In this document: piece by piece, positions 49,116-57,492 of the stretch
Numbering within the stretch: position 1 is the first letter of the stretch
Layout of the letters: each line of letters opens with the position of its first letter
Source: Cupriavidus consociatus
GTDB taxonomy: Bacteria > Pseudomonadota > Gammaproteobacteria > Burkholderiales > Burkholderiaceae
Reading direction: 5' to 3'
DNA length: 64,000 nucleotides
Assembly (NCBI RefSeq): GCF_017814975.1
Contig: NZ_JAGIQA010000029.1
Location: 1 to 64,000, forward strand
Program-made: the position numbers and the translations under genes
The notes under the pieces: generated by a model
The model's database searches: none
Seen by the model: only the letters and a program-made list of their open reading frames with translations
Told to the model about the DNA's origin: nothing

Positions 49116-52100
49116 ATGAAAAAGAACGTCGATACCATCTATTACCTCACCCCGATGCAACGGGGCATGCTCCATCATTCGCGGCTCGATCCGGCATCGG
49201 GCGTATACGTTGAGCAATTCTCGTGTGTGCTGACGGGTGTACTCGATGTCGGGAGATTCCGTCACGCGTGGGAGACGGTTGCCAATCGTCACGACGTGCT
49301 GCGGACGCTGTTCATCCGCCTGCAAGCGGAGTCGCCGATGCAGGTTGTCTGTAAGCAGGTGGAGGTGCCCTTCGCACTGGAAGACTGGCGCGCGCTCGCC
49401 ACCGCGGAGCAGGATGCGCGCTTCGACGCGATGCTGGCTGACGATCGCGTGCAGGGATTCGACTGGAGTATGGCGCCGCTGATGCGCCTGTGGCTCGCCG
49501 AGCTCGGGCCGCAGCGCTATCGCTTCCTTTGGACCTATCACCACGCTATCCTAGATGGCTGGTCGATGCCCGTCCTGCTAGAGGAAGTGTTTCGGATCTA
49601 CGGCGGCGAAACCGCGGCGGCCTTACCCCCGAAGCGGACCGATTTCCGTGACTATGTAGCCTGGCTGCGGAAGCAGGATCCCGCCTCGGGCGTGGATTTC
49701 TGGTCATCACTGCTGGCCGGTTACAGGCGGCCGCTCGAGTTCGCACCATCAATGCGCCCAGATGCGCGGGCCGCTGCGGCGTACGGCGGCGAGCGCACCG
49801 CCACGGTGTTCGTCAGGATGCCGGTCACATGGGCCACACAAGCCGCGCAAGCCTGCCGCACCCATAAGTTGACACTCAACGCGCTGTGCCAGGGGGCTTG
49901 GTCTGCGGTGCTTGCACGCTACGCAGGCCGTGAGGACATCGTCTATGGCATGGTGCTGTCAGGCCGGCCCCAGATGTTGGCGGGTGCTGAGACAATGGCA
50001 GGGCTGTTCATCAACACGCTGCCCATACGCGTCCGGCTCGAGCCTGACCAACCAGTGGCCGATTGGCTGCGAGCGCTGCAAACGCAGACGATGCGGGTGG
50101 ACCAGTATGTGCACAGCGCGCTGACCGACGTACTGCAACGCGCCGAGACGCCACGCCAGACGGCGCTGTTCGACACGATCTACGTTTTCGAGAACTATCC
50201 GGGGCAGGGGGTCTTGCGGGAGGTCGTGGGCCGGTGCGGACTCTCGGTGGACGACCTGCGTGCCGTCGAGCGAACAAACTACGCGCTGGCGTTGATCGCG
50301 GTGCCAGAAGACGGTCTCGCATTCCAGTTGACGTATGACCGGTCGCGGCTCTCGCATGCGGCTGTTACGCGCTTGGCGGATCAGTATCGCGCGATGCTGG
50401 AGCGTATCGTGCATGTCGGCGGCGAGACCGTAGCAGCGCTGTCGCTTGCCGCCCCCGGGCAGGCGAGCATCCCGGCATCGGCGCCAGCAGCGCAGTCTCC
50501 GGCCGCGACGTCCTTTCTGGCATTACTGGACCGGTACGTCGACGAAGCGCCGAGCCGTTGCGCCTATGTGGGCCCCAGTCAACAACTTGACTTTACGGCG
50601 CTGCGTCAGCGCGTGCACCATGCCATCGGGCACTGGGCTGCGCTCGGCTATCGTCCCGGCGATCGCGCGGTGCTGCTTGGTGATGATGAGGCGTCATTGC
50701 TTGTGATGCTGCTCTCCGGCATGGCCGCCGGCGTGGACTGCCTGCTGCCGGATGCAGACGTGCCGCGCGATGCGCTGCTGGCTGACGTTGCAGGTTGGGC
50801 CGGGCCGAGGGCGGTGCACGGTATCGTCTCAAGTTGCGACGGGTTGGCGCCCTCGAGCCATCTGCAGTATGCCATCTTCGATGTCGACGCCACGCATGCC
50901 TTGCCGGTCAATGTGTCCGCCGTGGGCGGAGCCTGCTCACTGGTGACTCGGGATGAGGCCGGCGACTGGATGCTCGTGCGGTACCGTGAAGCACAGATTG
51001 TAGCGGCAGCGGAGCGGTTTGCCGCCACGTATCCTGTGCGCGACGCGCGCGCGGTGGCCGTCGCTGGCGGTTGCCTGACGCATGCACCACAAATTTGGAC
51101 CACTCTCGCAGCGATCGGCGCTGGGGGGGCGCTGCACAGCTTCCCCGTGACGACAACCGAGTCCTTGCTGCAGCACGCCGCTACCGGAGCATGGCACTGC
51201 GTCTGCCTCGACGGTCCGCAGACACGGCAGCTCGGCCGTTTGGCTGGATCACTGGCGGACGTATTGGTGGAAACGGACTACTGGCTGGCCGACGCTGGCG
51301 CCCTGACATGGGCCGGTGCGCGTTCCTTGTCGCGGCTGGCTCCCCAGGCACGGCGCATTCGTGAAACGCGCTGGCCGCCGGCCGCGATGGCACACGTCAG
51401 CTTCGAGGTCAATGGCGATCCGGCAGGGAGCGAGGCGTGGCCCTCCAATCTTGGACAAGGTGGCGCGGGTTTTGGCGTGCGCGTACTGGACGTACACGGC
51501 AACTTGACCGGCCTGGACGCCTTCGGTCAGATGGTGGTAACAGGGCCCACGGTACCGGATGCCCTGTTGCACAACGGCATGGACTACCGTCGTGGGCTGT
51601 CGGCGACGGCGGACAGTGAGATGCTGCACACCGGGATGACGGCCTGGTTATCGGCGATCGGCATCAGCGTGGTGCTTCCCGACACGCGTTCGGCACTGTC
51701 CGCGCCGATGGCGGAACAAACGGCCATCGAAGCGGCGATCGCGCGCGAAATTGGCGTAAGCCGTGTCGCGCTTGTCGAGCGGTTGTCGGCCGACGGGGAC
51801 TGGGAGCTAGCGCTGTTCCACGCTGCGCGAGAGCCGCTCGCCCGCGACGGCTTCGAGGTACGGCTCAAGTTCGCCTGCGAGCGAACGGGCATCGAACCGG
51901 GTAACGTGACAGAACTCGACGAGTTCCCGTTGCGGGGCGCGGCCATCGATCGAGAAGCATTGCTGCGTGGCGATTTGAAAGCAATACGGGATGACGCGAA
52001 TTCGTCGCCCGTCGATGCGATCGAGACGGCCCTGCATGCGATATGGTGCGCGCTGCTCAAGCGCGATCGCATCGGCACGGAGGAGAACTACTTCGAGCTC

Positions 52101-53438
52101 GGCGGCGACTCGTTGCAGGCGACTGTCATGCTTTACCAGGTGGAGGAGCGCCTGTCGGTGTCAGTTCCGATCGAGGCCTTCATCGAGCGGCCGACCATTG
52201 CTGCACTGAGCGCCCGGATCCGGGATGGTGGAACTGCCAACGACCGGCTGCCGCCGGACCTGGCCGCGGACGCGGTCCTTGCAGCCGACATCGTTCCCGC
52301 GCAATGCTACGAGCCGGCTGCGCCTACGCATGTGCTGCTGACGGGAGCGACCGGCTTCCTCGGAGTCCACCTGCTGGCGGAGCTGCTGAATCGGACCGAA
52401 GCCATCGTTTACTGCCTGGTGCGCGCGGCCGATACAGAATCCGGCACGGCGCGCCTTCAGGCAGCGATGCGATCGCACGGTCTGTGGGACGCGAGTCAAG
52501 CCTGGCGTGTTGTTGCCGTGCCCGGCGAGTTGGGCAAGCCCTCGTTCGGCTGGACGCCGCAGCTGTTCGCTGACATGGCGCAGCGGATCGACACGATTTA
52601 CCACAACGGCGCAACGGTTAATTTTATTTATCCCTACATTTCGTTGAAGGCGGTCAACGTGACGGCGACCGAGGATGTGTTGCGCTTCGCGTGCACGTCC
52701 CGTATCAAGCCCGTGCACTATATCTCCACGGTCGGCGTCCTGGACCGAATGGCGGATGACATCCCCGATACCCTAAACGTGACCCTGCACGAGCGGCTGA
52801 CTGGCGGCTATGAACAAAGCAAATGGGTGGCCGAGCAGCTCGTGGCCGCTGCTACCACCCGTGGCCTGCCGGCGACCATCTATCGGCCATCGCGTATTGT
52901 CGGCCATTCGGTCACGGGCAACATGAACACCGACGACCTGTTCTGCCGGCTGATCAAGGGCATCGTGTTGTTTGGTAAGGCGCCGGTTCGGACCGGCTAC
53001 GACAACATTCTGCCCGTCGACTTGGTCAGTCGCATTGTGGTCCAAGCGTCGCTTCATCCAGAGGCGCATGGGAAAGCCGTGCACGTCGTGAATCCGAACT
53101 GGAACGACATGGACGCTCTGTTGGATCTAATCGAGGCACTGGGCTATTCGCTCGAGCGGCTCGACTATGAGACATGGCTTGCGCAGCTCGCTACCTTCGT
53201 CAGGAACGACACGGAGCATCCGCTTGCCATGCTCATTCCGGTCCTGAAGAAGCTCAACCCCGTCGTTGATCCATCCGTAGGCAGACGCTTGCCGATCTCG
53301 ACCGCTAACCTCATAACCTTGGCCGGGAGCGTGCTGGAAGAGGCTATGCAGCCCGTGGACGAGTGGTTGCGGACCTGCTTTCAGTATTTCCGTACGAGCG
53401 GATACCTGCCGGCACCCGGCGCCACGGTCAATCCGTAA
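49116..53438 (+). CDS. NRPS module with degenerate A domain and terminal reductase: C-A*-PCP-R
   Basis: 1440 residues. The C domain (1-440) begins YYLTPMQRGMLHHSRLDPASG with H142HAILDGWS, the type that accepts a D-residue donor, matching the upstream E domain. The A-like region (about 460-950) has no P-loop TSGTTGxPKG or GRxDxQVKIRG motif. PCP S999 lies in YFELGGDSL. From about 1070 is a thioester reductase: LLTGATGFLG, then Y1232 and K1236 (YEQSK). The NAD(P)H-dependent reductase would release the chain as an aldehyde or alcohol. A poly-A tract lies in the ribosome-binding region. Confidence 0.93.
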   Translation: MKKNVDTIYYLTPMQRGMLHHSRLDPASGVYVEQFSCVLTGVLDVGRFRHAWETVANRHDVLRTLFIRLQAESPMQVVCKQVEVPFALEDWRALATAEQDARFDAMLADDRVQGFDWSMAPLMRLWLAELGPQRYRFLWTYHHAILDGWSMPVLLEEVFRIYGGETAAALPPKRTDFRDYVAWLRKQDPASGVDFWSSLLAGYRRPLEFAPSMRPDARAAAAYGGERTATVFVRMPVTWATQAAQACRTHKLTLNALCQGAWSAVLARYAGREDIVYGMVLSGRPQMLAGAETMAGLFINTLPIRVRLEPDQPVADWLRALQTQTMRVDQYVHSALTDVLQRAETPRQTALFDTIYVFENYPGQGVLREVVGRCGLSVDDLRAVERTNYALALIAVPEDGLAFQLTYDRSRLSHAAVTRLADQYRAMLERIVHVGGETVAALSLAAPGQASIPASAPAAQSPAATSFLALLDRYVDEAPSRCAYVGPSQQLDFTALRQRVHHAIGHWAALGYRPGDRAVLLGDDEASLLVMLLSGMAAGVDCLLPDADVPRDALLADVAGWAGPRAVHGIVSSCDGLAPSSHLQYAIFDVDATHALPVNVSAVGGACSLVTRDEAGDWMLVRYREAQIVAAAERFAATYPVRDARAVAVAGGCLTHAPQIWTTLAAIGAGGALHSFPVTTTESLLQHAATGAWHCVCLDGPQTRQLGRLAGSLADVLVETDYWLADAGALTWAGARSLSRLAPQARRIRETRWPPAAMAHVSFEVNGDPAGSEAWPSNLGQGGAGFGVRVLDVHGNLTGLDAFGQMVVTGPTVPDALLHNGMDYRRGLSATADSEMLHTGMTAWLSAIGISVVLPDTRSALSAPMAEQTAIEAAIAREIGVSRVALVERLSADGDWELALFHAAREPLARDGFEVRLKFACERTGIEPGNVTELDEFPLRGAAIDREALLRGDLKAIRDDANSSPVDAIETALHAIWCALLKRDRIGTEENYFELGGDSLQATVMLYQVEERLSVSVPIEAFIERPTIAALSARIRDGGTANDRLPPDLAADAVLAADIVPAQCYEPAAPTHVLLTGATGFLGVHLLAELLNRTEAIVYCLVRAADTESGTARLQAAMRSHGLWDASQAWRVVAVPGELGKPSFGWTPQLFADMAQRIDTIYHNGATVNFIYPYISLKAVNVTATEDVLRFACTSRIKPVHYISTVGVLDRMADDIPDTLNVTLHERLTGGYEQSKWVAEQLVAAATTRGLPATIYRPSRIVGHSVTGNMNTDDLFCRLIKGIVLFGKAPVRTGYDNILPVDLVSRIVVQASLHPEAHGKAVHVVNPNWNDMDALLDLIEALGYSLERLDYETWLAQLATFVRNDTEHPLAMLIPVLKKLNPVVDPSVGRRLPISTANLITLAGSVLEEAMQPVDEWLRTCFQYFRTSGYLPAPGATVNP

Positions 53439-53515
53439 GGAAATCCGCATTGCACTGAACACCAACGCCAAGCGTGCGCTATCGACCATCGCTCAGGCTT
53501 TGCAGGGAGAGCATC

Positions 53516-53764
53516 ATGATTTCCGCCTTTAAACAGAAGGTCTATGCCTTTGTCGCAAAGCACGGCTACTCGTACCGTAGCTATGTGCTTTCCATTCTGT
53601 TCCTGCCGCCGGCTGCAATCTATATCGCGTGCAAGAAGCCTGGTCTGCCAGTGAGCGGACGTGTTGCGCTTGGCATCACGGGCGTAGTCGCACCGCCTAT
53701 AGTCGGCGCGGCCACGCTAATGTTGATCAAGACGGCGGTGGAGACCGTCCGTCAAGCCCTTTGA
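53516..53764 (+). CDS. small membrane protein, 82 aa
   Basis: ATG 53516 is preceded by GGGAGA. There are two predicted membrane helices (about 20-37, YVLSILFLPPAAIYIAC, and 45-70, VALGITGVVAPPIVGAATLML), with a basic, aromatic N-terminus. It is the last gene of the biosynthetic operon, 77 bases after NRPS2. It might anchor the synthetase or give immunity. The family is not recognised. Confidence 0.65.
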   Translation: MISAFKQKVYAFVAKHGYSYRSYVLSILFLPPAAIYIACKKPGLPVSGRVALGITGVVAPPIVGAATLMLIKTAVETVRQAL

Positions 53765-54300
53765 CCCGGCGCGCGGCAAGCCTCGGCCTTCAGGCCAGGT
53801 AAGGATAGCGCGGACGCCATAGGCGTCCTTTGGGCGGTCAGTGCGGCGTCTGCTGCTGTTCGCGATGTACTGGCGGATGATTTCGATGCGAGCGCCTCCG
53901 CAGCTGCCGGCAAAGTACGACGGCGACCACAGCGTACCGCCCCACAGCTACTTGCGAATGCTTGGGCAGCGCTTCTTGCAGATCATGCGGCTGGACACCG
54001 CCCTTTAGGCTGTTCACCAGCGCCGAGACGGCGACCTTGGGTGGGTTGATGCACGACCCGCCGAGGTCCAGAAAAACCGCATCTTGTCTGGTCATTCTTC
54101 GAGGCCCCGTTTGTCGCCAATTGAAGTTTCGACCGCTGGCCACGGCTTTGAGCACCGCGCGCATGGGCTTCTTGTGCCACGGCCCATCGGCGCGCTTGGT
54201 CCAGACGCCATTGTCGAGCACGGTGGCCACTACGCGCGCTATCGCCACGAAGAGCCGCGCATTCCGATCAAATGCAAGATATCGGGCATAATCGCCGCCG
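53765..54300. other. cluster boundary with decayed mobile DNA
   Basis: No intact gene. A minus-strand frame 53838-54329 carries an IS200-like piece at its end but otherwise reads as unknown sequence (FVAIARVVATVLDNGVW). It marks the right edge of the biosynthetic region. Confidence 0.5.
53850..54045 (-). pseudogene. IS200/IS605-type transposase (TnpA) remnant
   Basis: On the minus strand, VSALVNSLKGG (about 54010-54040) and, in another frame, LWSPSYFAGSCGGA-like sequence followed by RIEIIRQYI match the C-terminal half of IS200/IS605 TnpA, where these motifs are in one frame. The frame is shifted between them and the N-terminal catalytic HUH part is absent. Confidence 0.6.
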
Positions 54301-55509
54301 TCACAGGTACTTGAGCCAGGCAATGTCACGGCGCCGCGCCTTCAAGCCGGCGAAGGCATGCACGGCAGGGTACAGGGCGAACGCGAGCGCGATGGCGCAG
54401 GCCCACACCATCCAGACAGCCTCGAAGCCGAAGAACTTGCCCTGGTTCAATCCCCACACGGCCTCGGCACCGAGGTATAGAAACTTGAGCACGTAGAGGT
54501 GTAGCACGTAAAAGAACATGGGCGCCGCGCCGTACACTGCCAGCGGGGTAAGCCAGCGCGCATGCGGCCGAAGCTCGAAGGCGCGCAGCACGAGCAGGCC
54601 AACTCCCATAGTGAGTGCGATGAAGAGTAGCGATGGCGGGTACTTGGTGACGTTGACAAAGCTCATAGCAGTGGTGAGCGCCGTATCGCCGGCCTCCCAA
54701 GGCTTGTCGCCGTAGAGGTTGAGGGTGCGCAGCAGCACGAAATCCACGAGCAGGCCCGACCCCCAAGACAGCAACTGCCGCCGGCGCAGTACCGTATCAG
54801 CCCCAGACGTGAACCAGGGGCCGGCCGCATAGCCCAGCGCGATCACGCCGATCCAGGGCAGCAGCGGATACGAGGTGCGCAAACGCAATGTCTCGGAGAC
54901 CTCGATCCAGCCCCGGTCGTGCAGTACTGCCCAGGGAACGTGAAGCATATGATCAGCAGGGAAATGCAGGCCGTCAACTAGATTGTGCCCTGCCACCAGT
55001 GCCAGGCCCAGCACGATCAGCGAACGGCGCGGCAGCCACACCAGCGCCGCAAGCGCGAGCATGGACAAGCCGATGACCCAAATCACCTGCAGGAACACCG
55101 CGGCGGGCGGGAACTGGAAAGTCCAGGCGAAGTTGATCACCGTGACTTCGAGTACCACAAGGAACAAGCCCCGCCTCCAGAGAAACGACGAAGCCGCTGC
55201 GCGGCCGCTAGCCTGTCGGTTGCCGTAGAGGAATGCCGAAAGTCCTGTAAGGAACACGAACACGGGCGCGCACAGGTGTGCCAGCAGGCGGCTGAAGAAA
55301 AGATCGGGCGGCGCGTCCACCACGACCATCGGGTCGGGGACCTGATGGTGCAAGTAGAAAGTCTCGCGCACATGGTCCAGCAGCATGAACAGGATAACGA
55401 GGCCGCGCAGGGCATCAATGGACCGAAGGCGAGCGGTCGCGGCGGCGGCCTTATTCGCGATGCCCGGGACACTTGGCTGGACAGACAGTGAATTAGAACT
55501 ACATGACAT
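54301..55509 (-). CDS. DUF1624/HGSNAT-like integral membrane protein
   Basis: 402 residues with about ten hydrophobic helices. The N-terminal RLRSIDALRGLVILFMLLDHVRE (core RGL..LML.DH) and later FLTGLSAFLYG are typical of the DUF1624 / heparan-alpha-glucosaminide acetyltransferase-like family, which transfers acyl groups across membranes. Later segments (PLLPWIGVIALGYAAGPWF; MFFYVLHLYVLKFL) also fit. It is a single gene facing the cluster and may have no link to it. An acyltransferase role on an envelope sugar or lipid is possible. Confidence 0.85.
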   Translation of the reverse strand: MSCSSNSLSVQPSVPGIANKAAAATARLRSIDALRGLVILFMLLDHVRETFYLHHQVPDPMVVVDAPPDLFFSRLLAHLCAPVFVFLTGLSAFLYGNRQASGRAAASSFLWRRGLFLVVLEVTVINFAWTFQFPPAAVFLQVIWVIGLSMLALAALVWLPRRSLIVLGLALVAGHNLVDGLHFPADHMLHVPWAVLHDRGWIEVSETLRLRTSYPLLPWIGVIALGYAAGPWFTSGADTVLRRRQLLSWGSGLLVDFVLLRTLNLYGDKPWEAGDTALTTAMSFVNVTKYPPSLLFIALTMGVGLLVLRAFELRPHARWLTPLAVYGAAPMFFYVLHLYVLKFLYLGAEAVWGLNQGKFFGFEAVWMVWACAIALAFALYPAVHAFAGLKARRRDIAWLKYL

Positions 55510-55669
55510 TCTGGGGTCCTACCGAAAACCAAAATGATAACGATTCGCGGATTCCAATAGTACGCATGGACGCTTTTTTTAAATCTCCTCTCTAGGTGCT
55601 GTAGCCGCGCGCACTCCCAGTTTCACTATCACAGCATGTAAAACGATCGCTTCCCAAGGTCTGCGCAGA

Positions 55670-55910
55670 AGCCAGTCGAGCGCAGCTCAGGTATGGCAGC
55701 TTGTCGGTCAAGGTGGCCTCCACGAAGTCCCAGAGCTGGCTGGGGTCAGTCCGGGCGTAGGCCGCCATTGTTCGGTCGTGCCCGAGCCGCGCCTGGGCGT
55801 CGGGCAGCGGCTACCCTGGTGATCGACCACGAGGGTGCGCGCGTAGGCGTGGCGTAACCAGCGCGGGGAAGCAGCGCGCCGCAGCATGAAGTCTACCGAA
55901 GATGGACGCT
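55670..55910 (-). pseudogene. tyrosine recombinase (integrase) C-terminal remnant
   Basis: One minus-strand frame reads RAASPRWLRHAYARTLVVDH and, after a frameshift, LPDAQARLGHDRTMAAYARTD and QLWDFVEATL. These match the catalytic C-terminal region of phage-type integrases: the R/H-x-x-R box (here WLRH), LGH, and the final Tyr (AAYAR). The N-terminal part is absent, so it is a truncated, frameshifted remnant. It suggests a former integration event at the cluster's right flank. Confidence 0.6.
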
Positions 55911-55939
55911 GGCACCAGTGCAGAATGGTCGATCTCAAA

Positions 55940-55967
55940 TACATACATCCGTGAATGTATATATAAT
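55940..55967 (+). promoter_or_regulatory. AcrR-like operator overlapping the ndh promoter
   Basis: Bases 55940-55963 form a dyad with arms TACATACAT and ATGTATATA around CCGTGA. It closely follows the known AcrR operator (TACATACAT...ATGTATGTA, 24 bp). A perfect -10 box TATAAT at 55962-55967 overlaps its end. A TetR/AcrR-family repressor would block this promoter. Confidence 0.55.
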
Positions 55968-55999
55968 CAGTCCATACGGCAGAGAGAGGATCGCACCTA

Positions 56000-57295
56000 A
56001 TGAATCAGCAGAGGATCGTCATCGTGGGCGGTGGCGTGGCTGGCCTGGAAGTCGCGACGGCGCTCGGGCGACGTTTTTCGCGTGGGAACGGTAAAGCATC
56101 AATTACCCTCATCGATCGCGATTCCGCGCATGTCTGGAAGCCGATGCTGCATACCATCGCGGCTGGCACGCGCGACATCTTCCAACCGCAAACTGTTTAC
56201 CTCGCCCAGGCGCGCGATGCCGGCTTTGCCTACCAGCTCGGCGAACTGTGCGGCATCGACCGGACGACCCGCGAGCTACTGCTCGCGCCGCTCCATGCAC
56301 CGGACGGCCGGCTGCTCGTCCCCGCGAGGCGCATTCCTTATGATGCGCTGGTGATTGCCGTGGGCAGCGAAGCCAATGACTTCGGCACCCCTGGTGTGGC
56401 CGCGCACTGTTTTCGAATCGATTCTCGCCTGCAGGCTGACGCATTCAACCGCGAGGTGCGCATCCGCATGCTCCAGTGCCTTGCGCAGGACGGCACGTTG
56501 TCAATCGGCATTGTGGGTGGGGGCGCCACTGGGGTTGAGTTGGCAGCAGAGTTGGTACAGCTAGTGGAATCGGCGGCGGCCTACGGCGCACAGAGCCTTG
56601 CCTCGCGCCTCTCAATCACCCTGATCGAAAGCGGGCCCCGTCTGCTCGCGGCCTTCCCCGAGGACATCTCCGCCGCTACCCTCGTCCGGTTGGAGTCGAT
56701 CGGGGTTCGGGTGCGTACCGCCACGCGCGTTACCGAGGCGACGGCAGACGGGTTTTCGCTCGAGGGCGGCGGCCAAGTAGCAGCCACGATCAAGGTGTGG
56801 GCCGCCGGCGTCAAGGCGCCTGGCTTCCTCGCGCAGGTGGATGGCCTGGAAACGACCCGAGGCCACCAACTCGTGGTGCAACCTTCTCTGCAGAGCACTC
56901 GCGATCCTCACATTTTTGCTATTGGCGACTGCGCCAGCCTGAGGCTGCCCGGCACTGAACGGCCGCTGCCGCCAACAGCTCAGGTCGCCCACCAGCAAGC
57001 CCAGCACCTGATCCGGCATCTGCCAGGCGCCGTGCTGCGGGACGAACCCATTCCCGCGTTCGTCTACCGCGATTTTGGCTCACTGGTCTCGCTTGGCGAT
57101 TACGATGCGTACGGCTCGCTCGGCAAGTTCGGCCTGTTCAAAGGTGTCACCATCCGCGGACGGCTGGCGCAACTCAGCCACACGATGCTGTACCGCAGCC
57201 ATCAGTCGCGGCTCTATGGCTTTTGGCGGGGCGGCCTGTTGTGGCTGGTCGACCGGCTCAACGCGCGGCTGCGGGCGCCGATTCGCCTAGATTGA
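56000..57295 (+). CDS. ndh: type II NADH dehydrogenase (NDH-2)
   Basis: 431 residues from ATG 56000, preceded by AGAGAGAGGA. The FAD-binding Rossmann motif is IVIVGGGVAGLEVATALG, a second nucleotide-binding motif is IGIVGGGATGVELAAELV, and the conserved FAIGDCA and TAQVAHQQAQHL are present. The C-terminal amphipathic region (GLLWLVDRLNARLR) matches NDH-2 membrane attachment. It oxidises NADH and reduces quinone without pumping protons. It stands alone behind an AcrR-like operator, an unusual control for this gene. Confidence 0.92.
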   Translation: MNQQRIVIVGGGVAGLEVATALGRRFSRGNGKASITLIDRDSAHVWKPMLHTIAAGTRDIFQPQTVYLAQARDAGFAYQLGELCGIDRTTRELLLAPLHAPDGRLLVPARRIPYDALVIAVGSEANDFGTPGVAAHCFRIDSRLQADAFNREVRIRMLQCLAQDGTLSIGIVGGGATGVELAAELVQLVESAAAYGAQSLASRLSITLIESGPRLLAAFPEDISAATLVRLESIGVRVRTATRVTEATADGFSLEGGGQVAATIKVWAAGVKAPGFLAQVDGLETTRGHQLVVQPSLQSTRDPHIFAIGDCASLRLPGTERPLPPTAQVAHQQAQHLIRHLPGAVLRDEPIPAFVYRDFGSLVSLGDYDAYGSLGKFGLFKGVTIRGRLAQLSHTMLYRSHQSRLYGFWRGGLLWLVDRLNARLRAPIRLD

Positions 57296-57492
57296 CAGAA
57301 TTGGGACAATGCCGGCGAATATGGCTGCGGTGCATAGCCCCTCATCGCTCTTGTGTACGAAACCCTTTAGCAAGTTTCGATTCGAGATACTGTTACAAAC
57401 AGAGTCCTCCTCGGGCCGCCGCCGAAACGCTGGACCAACCGGTGGACGTCATCAATGCGGCCGTCATAATCAGACGATAGGGAATCGCCCGC

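Noticed and set aside
55530..55550. GATAACGATT upstream of the DUF1624 gene as a Fur box
   Set aside because: Only one partial repeat of the Fur consensus; no second half or iron-related gene nearby.
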